The notes beneath the pieces were generated by a model. The model was not told the origin of the DNA. It made no database searches and saw only the letters and a program-made list of their open reading frames with translations. Both the position numbers and the translations under genes were made by a program. This document shows positions 56,195 through 64,000 of a stretch of 64,000 nt of DNA, in pieces; position 1 is the first letter of the stretch; every line of letters begins with the position of its first letter. The DNA is from Methylococcaceae bacterium (GTDB taxonomy: Bacteria > Pseudomonadota > Gammaproteobacteria > Methylococcales > Methylomonadaceae), in NCBI GenBank assembly GCA_021647585.1, contig JAKIUK010000013.1, positions 6,798 to 70,797 on the forward strand, read 5' to 3'.

Positions 56195-59100
56195 TCAGCC
56201 TGCTAATTCATAACTTTCAACAATCTGGATTTCATCTTCCAGTTCGGGATCATCGCTTATAAGGGTATTAAAATAACTATTAATTTCTGCCAGACTGGAA
56301 GAACGAAACTGTGAAGAAAATTCTTTCAGATCACTGGTATTAGCAATTGCATAACCGCCTTTTTGTGGTTTGACTTCCTCAATTCGGTTTATTACCTGTT
56401 TAGCTGACTGTGACCAGCTAAAACTGGATTTAGAAACAGCCGCTGACCGGGATGAGTGCTTGAATACGGTTAATGGAATTACGAAAATAGACAACTGAGG
56501 TTTATCATCTGCTGTGTAATTCAGTTCATAATTAAGTTCCACCGGGTCAAGATGAGGAGCGGGAGTCAATAGTTTCCCGGTATCTTTCAGGCTAAATCCA
56601 CTGGTCAGTTTCTCAAATGATTTCCTGGCTAATTTTTCCTGCTCAGTCAGTTTGGTAAAATGTTCAGGTACAAACAATTCTTTCAGGTCATGGCTGGTTT
56701 CTTTCTTATTACCAACTCGGACTTCCTTAATACTAAATCTTTTATCATTCAACGGTAGTTTGTTGCCGTATTTCTGTATCTCATAATCAAGCGGAATGGT
56801 ACGCTGACTAAACTGCAACTCACCAAACGGATTAATCAGCAGTTGCCGTTGTTCGGTTTCAGGCAATGCCTTTTGGGTGACGCTCTGATGTAAGCTTGAT
56901 GGAATTATTGAACGCCAGTTTCTGATGTCATCCAGCTCATTACTGAGCAAGACTCGTAAATCAGCTGTTTCTGATGCAATTTCCACCAGCGGATCACCCC
57001 AGGTTTCACTGAATGAAATCGTAATATCAAAAAACAAAATTCCGAAGCTAACTTTGCCCTGTATATGCCAAGGCGTTGGACCGGATAACAGCCCTTTAAA
57101 GTGAATACCAAACAGAATACTTCTGCCTTTGCGTATGGCCAGGGTTGCTTCCAGACTAATGATGAAACTGAAGGGGTCAAAAATAAACAGTGTATCAAAA
57201 GCTAACATCCCGTATAGATTGAATCCCATTGGCCCAGATGCCAATAACTCTAGTTTAGCTCCAAATTGAACAGTATTTGAGGTAACAGCCATATAACATT
57301 CGACTGTCAGTTTTGGGTTATTGCCACTTAACAGTGATAGGCTTATTCGGGCCATTTCCCTGAAAGCACCAGGAAGCGTGGGAACTATTGGATAATCCCT
57401 GAAATCAGGATGGAAACCTCCTACACTAATGGCAAAAACACTTTGCTCATTCCATGCGACTACAAATGCAAGGCTCCCGGTTAACGGAAAGCCTACCAGT
57501 TTGGATTCAAACAAGTGCGCTTCAAAATAAATAAATTCATTCTCAAAATCAAGGACTCCAAGAAAGTTCACTTGCAGCTTAAGCACCGCTGCATTTTCAT
57601 CAGGCAGGCTGGTACGGATAACGCCCAATAACATGATTTTAGGATCGGGTATTTCTACGATGATGCCCAGTTCAATGTGAATTAGTGTCGGAGTTCCCCA
57701 ACCAAGCTTGGCCATTAATCCAACCAAGAACTGACCTTCTTTTATTGGAAATATTTGCCGTATATCACTGATGATGCGCGAAATATTTCCTACTACATCA
57801 TTGGGAAACAAAATGCTTTTGATAGCATTGGTACGAATACCTAAGCGTAATACTTCAACATCAGTGGTGCGATCAATGCCCAGCAAACCACCCACACCAC
57901 TGAGAGTAAAGCCAAAACCAAGTTGAACCGGTGAAAAATCAGCCGTTATCAGAATCAGCATTGAGAAACCCTTTTCACCATCAGGCATGATAGTATTAAT
58001 AATGCCCACCGCCTTAAGTGTAAAAAGCTCCTTGAATTCGAGTTCTAAAGATCCAAAATACTCTCCCTTCTTATCATCAAAGTAGAGGAACCCGCCTCCT
58101 TTAATAACTTCAGCATTAACTCGAACACCTGCTCCCGTAGGCGGTTTGAATTCAGGCATTAAATCATAACCCAGGAATCCGCCGTTATCCTCACGTTTTT
58201 CCATCACCAGTTCGGCTCCGAGCCGACTAATGGAAACGGTTAAAACAGGACCAAACTTCACCCAAAAATCAAGTGAAGTTTCCAATGAAATGGTCTTAAA
58301 ATTACCTGCAACCCCGGTTTTTACATTAAGTAACTGTATTCCTAAAATACCGCCAATATCTTTGTGGATAGGGATACGCAAGTCAATCATGTTAATGATT
58401 TTTGCCAGAATCATTTCCACAAAATTCGGCTCTTCTTCAGGATCTTCCAGTTCAGCAGTTGGGGGATTAGCGGGATCGGTAGTAGAACCCGCATTACCAC
58501 CATTGCCAAAAAAGAAATCTCTCTTGAGTGAATAACCAAAATCAAGTGGAATTTTTTCCTTGATCTCCTCCGGTAATAAATTCAAGGGGAAGCCAGCATC
58601 TTCATCACGCTTGATCAGAATAGGGAATTTACCACTATAAGTAATTTCAAAATCATCTGGCATAACTGAAATAGCAAAGCTATATGTACCAATGCCCATT
58701 CTCATTTCAGGTTCAGGAAAGACCCTTGCTTGACTGGCATTTTCCCGTTTGTGCTTAAAGGTAAGCTTGATTTTATTATGTTTACCAACATCCGCTGATG
58801 GTGCGGTTCCAATCCTGAAAATACCTTCACCAGAGACATCAAAATTGAAGGAAATCTCGTCAGTTATCGGTAAGGTGTAATTAAATTCTCCCGCCAGGTC
58901 AGTAATAAAAGCAATTCCACCTTGATCTTGCGGAATAAAGGCGAAGGTATTGAATAGTGCAAGACGGTTATCAGGATCATCGAATGGTAGAATGTCAGTA
59001 CTATAAGATAATGTCCTATTCGTTATTTTATCGGCTATTGGTGTATTGGAATCAGTAATTCCCTCATACCCGTAGCCTAGTTTCAGTATAAAGCTGTCTA

Positions 59101-59701
59101 TCCCTTTCTTTTTTAATACCAACGCCTCAATAAGTGACATAATCACGGCTAGTAACGTGAACACTGATTCTGAGACTGCGCTGGTGCCGTCTTCAGTCTC
59201 CAGGCCTTGGCCAAGACGCTTAAAGAAATCAACAACCACATCATCGAAGAAACGGATGATTCCTCCTCTTGCAGCTGTCTGTTGACTCAATGTCGTCATC
59301 AAATGAGCAAAGGCATGAACCTGCGGTGAGTTGCGTCGCACATGCTCCATCAACAGAATATTGAAAAAACTATTAAAGACCTCATCAAGCGCAGCATCTG
59401 AATTATCTTCACCTTGCAATGCAAGCCGGATAATACCTTCTATTGCTAATGTAAGCTGGGTAAAATCAGTCATTGCCGCCAATAACATAAATGCATCCGC
59501 ATCTTGCGCTTCTGCCTGAATATATCGCTCTAGATTTGTGGTATCAGGTAATGTACCCGCGTCAATATCACCATTAAGTCCCAGGGATTCCAGCAACTCT
59601 GTTTTAGCCGCATCATCACTAAACATGGACAATGCTGGATCAAGCACTTCGAGTACTATTTTGAATAACTTCTGAAAAAAATCTTGATTCTCTTCTGCCA
59701 T
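56195..59701 (-). CDS. Giant beta-rich protein, probable DUF6603 family
   Basis: 1168 residues, no signal peptide. N-terminal helical region (1-200); from about 220 to 900 a long series of beta-strand-like, Gly/Phe-rich segments. Landmarks that I associate with DUF6603 proteins: LGFGFTLSGVGGLLGIDRTTD, LGWGTPTLIHIELGIIVEIPDP, YFEAHLFESKLVGFPLTGSLA, ISVGGFHPDF, YMAVTSNTVQFGAKLELLA, FDPFSFIISLEATLAIRKG and LLSGPTPWHIQGKVSFGILF. A Gly/Pro-rich insert (about 395-415) interrupts them. The alternating pattern suggests repeated amphipathic beta sheets. Family name is from memory, function unknown. It is 13 bp from the PhoD-like gene. Confidence 0.8.
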   Translation of the reverse strand: MAEENQDFFQKLFKIVLEVLDPALSMFSDDAAKTELLESLGLNGDIDAGTLPDTTNLERYIQAEAQDADAFMLLAAMTDFTQLTLAIEGIIRLALQGEDNSDAALDEVFNSFFNILLMEHVRRNSPQVHAFAHLMTTLSQQTAARGGIIRFFDDVVVDFFKRLGQGLETEDGTSAVSESVFTLLAVIMSLIEALVLKKKGIDSFILKLGYGYEGITDSNTPIADKITNRTLSYSTDILPFDDPDNRLALFNTFAFIPQDQGGIAFITDLAGEFNYTLPITDEISFNFDVSGEGIFRIGTAPSADVGKHNKIKLTFKHKRENASQARVFPEPEMRMGIGTYSFAISVMPDDFEITYSGKFPILIKRDEDAGFPLNLLPEEIKEKIPLDFGYSLKRDFFFGNGGNAGSTTDPANPPTAELEDPEEEPNFVEMILAKIINMIDLRIPIHKDIGGILGIQLLNVKTGVAGNFKTISLETSLDFWVKFGPVLTVSISRLGAELVMEKREDNGGFLGYDLMPEFKPPTGAGVRVNAEVIKGGGFLYFDDKKGEYFGSLELEFKELFTLKAVGIINTIMPDGEKGFSMLILITADFSPVQLGFGFTLSGVGGLLGIDRTTDVEVLRLGIRTNAIKSILFPNDVVGNISRIISDIRQIFPIKEGQFLVGLMAKLGWGTPTLIHIELGIIVEIPDPKIMLLGVIRTSLPDENAAVLKLQVNFLGVLDFENEFIYFEAHLFESKLVGFPLTGSLAFVVAWNEQSVFAISVGGFHPDFRDYPIVPTLPGAFREMARISLSLLSGNNPKLTVECYMAVTSNTVQFGAKLELLASGPMGFNLYGMLAFDTLFIFDPFSFIISLEATLAIRKGRSILFGIHFKGLLSGPTPWHIQGKVSFGILFFDITISFSETWGDPLVEIASETADLRVLLSNELDDIRNWRSIIPSSLHQSVTQKALPETEQRQLLINPFGELQFSQRTIPLDYEIQKYGNKLPLNDKRFSIKEVRVGNKKETSHDLKELFVPEHFTKLTEQEKLARKSFEKLTSGFSLKDTGKLLTPAPHLDPVELNYELNYTADDKPQLSIFVIPLTVFKHSSRSAAVSKSSFSWSQSAKQVINRIEEVKPQKGGYAIANTSDLKEFSSQFRSSSLAEINSYFNTLISDDPELEDEIQIVESYELAG

Positions 59702-59714
59702 AATCCTAAATCAC

Positions 59715-62348
59715 TCAAGGCAACTCAGGCCGATTCGCATCGTCCTCATTGGCTTCTAGTGATACCTCATGTTTAATATGTGCTTTTGCTTCGCTATCTA
59801 ATCCTGAGCGTTTACCCTGAATAAATAGATAGTCATGTTTTACCTTCCATACACCGCCATTATCTTCAAATTTAAGTATCCCAATATTGGCAGGCCACAC
59901 CATTCTTCTATGTACACCGCTAATAAAATTATCCTGATGGCGTTGCACAATTTTTCTGTATCCCTCCTGAGTCGTATTATCATTAACAAGCACGAAACTT
60001 TCATCATCTTCACCCGCTGCTCGCGAAAAATCGGATGTAAATGGATCTGATGCTCTCACCGAGTTATCAGTCAACATTTTCAACCGCCAGCGATAATCCG
60101 GCTGCAGGTTTATAGTTGATCCAGGTTGCCAGCCAGCTATAGGGATAACAGCCGGATTCTGCCGTAAGCGATAACGGTTTTTCATACTCACTTCCCCTGT
60201 CAAAGTAAGCACTCTATTATTCCAACCAAGTTTTTCCAGATTGTCACCAATACCCGTCATCATTTTTTGTGCCATTGCTGAACGATATAAATGCACAATG
60301 CCGTATTCTTCATTCTTTAATGCACTGGATGTAAATTGCACAATTCTGGCTTCGGGTGTTGTACTATTCCCTTTCCAGTAATCCAGCATGGATGAAAACC
60401 CATAATGTACATCGCCCGATAATATAATCACTTTTTTTAGTTTACTTAAGCGTTCAATGAGTGCTTCAAAGGATTTTGGGCTAAACCCCCAGGCTTCATA
60501 ATCTGCCTCCAGCATACCTACTAGGACCCCAGGATTACGTCCTGTACTGTTAGAAATTCCAGCAACGGCTGCAGCTGCCGGCTGAATTAATTCTTCAAAA
60601 CTACCAAGACCAAGAACCGGCGCTGGTGAAATAACAAATGTAAACGGCGCATTGCCATTTGGAATAGTGTCTGGGACTTGTTCAAGTAATGCTTCTTCAG
60701 ATAGTAATCCTGGTGGGCTATTAAGTGATGCATATTCACGTCGAGTTCGGGTATCTAAAATATAAGTCTTAGTCGGACCAGTATCAACATCATAATGCCA
60801 TTTTACCTTACTAGGCTGAGCACCAAGCCCCAGTAATTCCTCGATTGGCTCGAGCGTATCATTTCTTAATGTAGCGATAGAAAAATTGTTGCTAAGGGCA
60901 AATGCATAATCAGAAATTTTCCTTAATAGTTGTGTTCGAGATGTGAGTTGAGTTGCATCTTCATTTGTTTGTGGTATAGCGGTATATTCATCCGGTACAT
61001 TTCCCCAGTCTTGAAAAACGGCGTAAGCCATTAATCCATTCCTGATTATATCTCTGCCAAGATGCTTTGAGAGTACATGATTTTTCCATCTTTGTGACAA
61101 ATACCAGTCATCGGTAATTTCATGATCATCAAAAATCATATAACAGGGTATATTTGCCAGCACCCTGCTAACTTTAGGCAGTGCTTTGGTAAACACAGCC
61201 ATCTCTTTTAATTCCCCTTTTAATCTGGAGCGAACTTTTTCCAACCATAAGTCAAACCGTTCTTGTTGTTTAGCTGGGTTATCAACATCAACAGGTTTCA
61301 ATTGGTATTTTGCATTTGAATCTTTATCAAAATGTAACTTAAACAAGGGAGAACGTACGTCATGTGGATCTTGATAAATTGTTTTTAAGAGTATGTCAGG
61401 ATCTGACGCTGTACTATTATCCAGTAGATTTAAAACCTCCTGAGTGAGCACTGAATCCTTATTATCCTCCTGAATTCTCTCCAACATTTCAACAAGCTTA
61501 AGGTTCCATGATCGCAAACTCCAACAGTTAAGATACAGTGCACTAAACTCACCAAAACTAATCACATGGTTGCTTGCTGCCCCACTGCTCATACCCGCAT
61601 TGTCTGTAATAATATCTTGTCTCAGATAAGGAGGAAAATTAGTAATATTAACTTCTACCTCAGTCATACTGCCATCGGCTTTATCAATCTGTACTTTCTC
61701 ATCCAGAATGGTGGGTAACCATCTTAACAATGGACCTGGCACATCATCAGCATAGACTTGATCACCTGTCAGAAAAAGTTGTTGAGGCCTACTTACTGGT
61801 TTAGCAAGGTTGTCTTTGATAACTTTATCCAAATACGATAAAGCATCCTGGCCATGACCATGTATTTTTCGGCAGGATGCCTGCGAGATTACTAGCTTGT
61901 CAGGTTCAGCACCAGGCAATAAAAATGAGGGTAATATATTATCCTTATAGCCCAGTGGTAACTGAGGAATACCTTCATGTTTAGTCGATGAAAGCAATCC
62001 ATCAGTTCTGAAATCACGCTTAAGAAATGGAGGCTCATCATGATCGATGAACTCAATGTTATAACTGTATACCTTATTGGTTTGTAATGGAATTTGTACT
62101 TTAGCCGTGACCACTGCAACCCAGAGATGTTTACCAAATTGGACTGTGGTTGCCTGTGCCGACACAGTTTCTATTTCCAACGCTGTGATTGTTGTAACAT
62201 TTCCAGAACCAGCGGTAACCTTAACCCCATCACCTTCATAAAGCTTAAGAGTTAAACCAAAATTTTTAGTAAAAGCTATCCAGACAGATACATTAGTATT
62301 GTCAACTCTTCGTAGTATTGGACCCGCAATAATATTAGGCAAAGGCAT
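59715..62348 (-). CDS. PhoD-like metallophosphatase, cytoplasmic form
   Basis: Calcineurin-like metallophosphoesterase of the PhoD branch (alkaline phosphatase D / phospholipase D-like). 877 residues. An N-terminal beta-sandwich-like domain (about 1-130: GPILRRVDNTNVSVWIA) precedes the catalytic domain: FLTGDQVYADDVPGPLLRW (about 190), MIFDDHEITDDWYLS (about 405) and IILSGDVHYGFSSMLDYW (about 645), which supply the metal-binding Asp, His and Asn-type ligands. No signal peptide or Tat motif, unlike secreted PhoD, so it acts in the cytoplasm or is exported by another route. It is the first large gene of the operon and the only one with a recognisable enzyme domain; substrate unknown. Confidence 0.88.
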   Translation of the reverse strand: MPLPNIIAGPILRRVDNTNVSVWIAFTKNFGLTLKLYEGDGVKVTAGSGNVTTITALEIETVSAQATTVQFGKHLWVAVVTAKVQIPLQTNKVYSYNIEFIDHDEPPFLKRDFRTDGLLSSTKHEGIPQLPLGYKDNILPSFLLPGAEPDKLVISQASCRKIHGHGQDALSYLDKVIKDNLAKPVSRPQQLFLTGDQVYADDVPGPLLRWLPTILDEKVQIDKADGSMTEVEVNITNFPPYLRQDIITDNAGMSSGAASNHVISFGEFSALYLNCWSLRSWNLKLVEMLERIQEDNKDSVLTQEVLNLLDNSTASDPDILLKTIYQDPHDVRSPLFKLHFDKDSNAKYQLKPVDVDNPAKQQERFDLWLEKVRSRLKGELKEMAVFTKALPKVSRVLANIPCYMIFDDHEITDDWYLSQRWKNHVLSKHLGRDIIRNGLMAYAVFQDWGNVPDEYTAIPQTNEDATQLTSRTQLLRKISDYAFALSNNFSIATLRNDTLEPIEELLGLGAQPSKVKWHYDVDTGPTKTYILDTRTRREYASLNSPPGLLSEEALLEQVPDTIPNGNAPFTFVISPAPVLGLGSFEELIQPAAAAVAGISNSTGRNPGVLVGMLEADYEAWGFSPKSFEALIERLSKLKKVIILSGDVHYGFSSMLDYWKGNSTTPEARIVQFTSSALKNEEYGIVHLYRSAMAQKMMTGIGDNLEKLGWNNRVLTLTGEVSMKNRYRLRQNPAVIPIAGWQPGSTINLQPDYRWRLKMLTDNSVRASDPFTSDFSRAAGEDDESFVLVNDNTTQEGYRKIVQRHQDNFISGVHRRMVWPANIGILKFEDNGGVWKVKHDYLFIQGKRSGLDSEAKAHIKHEVSLEANEDDANRPELP

Positions 62349-62754
62349 GGGTAATACCTGTTTTTTTTAATACAAACTGACCAGAGTCAGTAGATTTAAA
62401 AATATCAGTATCGGAACATATAGAAATGTGCCTTAACATAGATATTCTCTTAGAATAATTTAAGTTAGGCTGAGTGTGATGACTTGACCATTCAATGATT
62501 TTTGTTAAATCAAAATTAATATTTACAAGCACAAAGAACAATGATTTTTTTGAATTTAGTTGCTTTAACGGATAAATCCAAGCCTGGTTTCTCTGTCCCT
62601 CCAGGTAAATCAGTATCACAACAAAATCAGATAGAATAAACTGAATTGTTATTGAACCAATAACAATTATTAAACGGGACACCCTATTAGTGCAAGAATT
62701 GAGATCGGGAATATCTTTGTGTACAAACTGAATAGCTTTTCTTTCAGTAATCAT
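62335..62754 (-). CDS. Small hypothetical protein opening the giant-protein operon
   Basis: 139-residue product with one or two hydrophobic helices (about 27-52, RLIIVIGSITIQFILSDFVVILIYL) and otherwise polar sequence. I do not recognise it. Support for a real gene: AGAGGA lies 5 bp before the ATG at 62754, and its 3' end overlaps the PhoD-like start by 14 bp, the arrangement of a translationally coupled leader gene. Against: no similarity recognised and average composition. It could be a membrane partner of the cassette or a spurious ORF. Confidence 0.45.
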   Translation of the reverse strand: MITERKAIQFVHKDIPDLNSCTNRVSRLIIVIGSITIQFILSDFVVILIYLEGQRNQAWIYPLKQLNSKKSLFFVLVNINFDLTKIIEWSSHHTQPNLNYSKRISMLRHISICSDTDIFKSTDSGQFVLKKTGITHAFA

Positions 62755-62810
62755 ACCATTCCTCTTTTAATAATAGAGGGCATAACATTACCCACTCATA
62801 TAAAGATTTA

Positions 62811-62997
62811 CCTAATTACCCATGAGCTTCCGCCATTTTGAAAAATGTAACCACACAGCCTCGTCATTCCTGCATTCTGTTAGCAGGAATCCATTTTTTG
62901 CATGAATAGATCCCCCGATAAAAGTCCTCAGAGATGACGGTGTGCAAGGTGTTACCATTTTTCTCAACTATAAGGCGGAGACTCATGGGTAATCAGG
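62811..62997. mobile_element. MITE-like element with 8-bp target-site duplication
   Basis: 187 bp bounded by imperfect inverted repeats (CCTAATTACCCATGAG at the left; the right end is the complement of CCTGATTACCCATGAG), extending inward as cttccgcc / ggcgga and further. Both sides carry the direct repeat aagattta (62,803-62,810 and 62,998-63,005). The inside has a common cgtcattcctgc / gcaggaat palindrome and no gene. The parent transposase is not in the window. Confidence 0.85.
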
Positions 62998-63212
62998 AAG
63001 ATTTATAGATTCCTTGTCATTAAAATCAATCCGCCTGTAGGGGATCGATTACTCCATCTTGAACAGGCTAATATTACTTCGTAAATTCTTTACCCACTCT
63101 ATTTTTATTTCCTGAAAACAACTATCAAAGTCAGTTTACACTATGAATATGAATCACATAACTCAATCAGAAACCTTCTTTCATCCTAGAAAAAGCAGTT
63201 GAACGCGGAGTT

Positions 63213-63540
63213 ATAGTGCACGATATTGGTTTCACAGTGCTTTCAAAAAATTTTAGCTTCATCCTTAGGTTAAGCGGACATTTTTGGAAGTGTTGTGGAA
63301 TCAATAGTTTGTGCTAGAAACCGTGAGCAACTGCTTTTTCTAGGTTCATATACCCACAAATTTTTTAACTGTATTAACTATGCTCCTAAATAGAACTTAT
63401 TGTAAATAAGTAAATGCTGAAAATATTGTAAGTATTTACTTACGTTATTAAGGTGATTGTTCTATTTGGTTATAAACAAAGCACAGGTCAAACTTTAAAC
63501 CTAGAAAAATCAGTCAGCTAATGGTTTCTAGTAACCTGAC
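63213..63540. mobile_element. Insertion-sequence remnants related to 17,086-17,651
   Basis: 63,213-63,282 (ttatagtgcacgatattgg, tttcacagtg, ttaagcgg) is the inverse of 17,209-17,277. 63,285-63,345 (ttgtggaatcaat, tgtgctagaaaccgtgagc, ttttctagg) parallels 17,600-17,651, and 63,500-63,537 (cctagaaaaatcagtc, ggtttctag) parallels 17,086-17,115. No coding sequence remains. Confidence 0.65.
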
Positions 63541-63599
63541 AACTTTGATTTGATAGATGGTGTTTCATTCCTCGAGCCACCATGAATTGTATTTATATA

Positions 63600-63794
63600 T
63601 CAAGCATGACCCATATTAAAATCGATCCCCAGGTCTTCGCAGAAGTTGGAAACCCAATACCAATAGTGTATGCATTCTTCGCCTACAACAATATTACCGA
63701 GATAAGATTCGAGCAAAGCTTTCAGTTTCTCAGGGCTTGCTGATATTTCTTTATGTAGGCAGGTATTCCGCATGGCTTTGCCCGCGGTCCACAC
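63600..63794 (-). pseudogene. Fragment of an IS110-type transposase N-terminal region
   Basis: A 64-residue fragment with LHKEISASPEKLKALLESYL and IVVGEECIHYWYWVSNFCEDLGIDFNMGHA. The pattern [IV]-V-x-G-x-E-C-x-x-x-W-Y-W-[LV]-x-[DN]-x-C-E-x-x-x-I-x-F-x-x-G-H-A is typical of the DEDD domain of IS110/IS1111-group transposases. The reading frame stops directly after GHA and no start region precedes it, so it is a truncated relic. Confidence 0.65.
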
Positions 63795-63889
63795 CTCGGC
63801 AGGTTATGCGCACCGTTAGCTACCAGGGAGTAAATAGATATCAAAAATAGCTAGTTATTTAAGGTAAATAATAATCCTAGAAAAATTAT

Positions 63890-64000
63890 ATGGACTCCTC
63901 GATTGTTTCAAGTAAAGATTCATATTTGACAGATAAAATAAGATGCCTAAGTATATCCGGTCTTTTTATGGAGAAGCTATCCCCTGACCTTGATGATTTT
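63890..64000 (+). CDS. Possible gene start at right edge (partial)
   Basis: An ATG at 63890 opens a frame of 37 codons that is still open at the window edge (MDSSIVSSKDSYLTDKIRC and onward). There is no clear ribosome site upstream. Product not recognised; too short to judge, and it may be a chance ORF. Confidence 0.3.
   Translation, partial: MDSSIVSSKDSYLTDKIRCLSISGLFMEKLSPDLDDF

Larger units (their letters stand above)
62755..63599. other. Intergenic region with mobile-element debris
   Basis: 845 bp with no intact gene. It must contain the promoter of the giant-protein operon close to 62,760-62,810. It holds a MITE-like element (62,811-62,997) and insertion-sequence remnants (63,213-63,540). 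Confidence 0.6.

Noticed and set aside
48060..62137. Many plus-strand frames of 60-116 codons across the giant operon
   Set aside because: All are antisense to long conserved minus-strand genes, with no ribosome sites or recognisable domains.

Overview
The window looks like chromosome of a low-GC gammaproteobacterial methylotroph, most likely a type I methanotroph (order Methylococcales). The main reason is a complete core of the ribulose monophosphate (RuMP) formaldehyde-assimilation cycle: 3-hexulose-6-phosphate synthase, 6-phospho-3-hexuloisomerase, transketolase, transaldolase, class II FBP aldolase and RpiA. Beside it lie Entner-Doudoroff genes (zwf, edd, eda) and a gammaproteobacterial polar-flagellum cluster with FleQ/FleSR regulators. 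No methane monooxygenase gene is in the window, so methanotrophy is inference.

Layout. 1-11,616 (minus strand): flagellar export, basal body and regulation, read as fleQ - fleS-fleR - fliE - fliF-fliG-fliH-fliI-fliJ-fliK (fliK runs off the left edge), with a convincing sigma-54 promoter before fleS. 11,865-14,273 (plus): a CNNM/CorC-type membrane protein, an FHA-domain protein and a PilZ protein. 14,274-17,660: an accessory patch of small membrane-protein ORFs separated by short palindrome-ended repeats, plus insertion-sequence debris. 17,667-21,570 (minus): radA, alr, dnaB. 21,752-22,405: rpiA.

22,674-35,371 (minus) is the RuMP block. A 3,354-bp hps-phi-tkt cassette occurs twice in direct orientation, almost identical base for base. 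Each copy is followed by a gene for a protein built from a short repeated motif, [S/T]-G-V-x-K-Y-[L/M/V/I]. The family has three members here (about 25, 4 and 5 motif copies; the last two are adjacent). Their position inside the RuMP block and their multivalent design suggest, as a hypothesis only, a scaffold or membrane tether for carbon-assimilation enzymes. tal and fba follow.

35,700-44,908 holds a HAD phosphatase, dihydroxyacetone kinase subunits DhaK and DhaL (convergent, no DhaM seen), a membrane-anchored coiled-coil protein ending in a globin domain, and zwf, edd, eda.

45,200-62,754: a lone nuclease-like hypothetical gene, then a tightly packed minus-strand operon of about 16 kb: a small membrane protein, a PhoD-like metallophosphatase and four very large or large proteins of no known function (1168, 1085, 1615 and 575 residues). 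This is the least explained system in the window. 62,755-64,000 is mainly non-coding and holds a MITE-like element with an 8-bp target-site duplication, insertion-sequence remnants and a possible gene start at the right edge.
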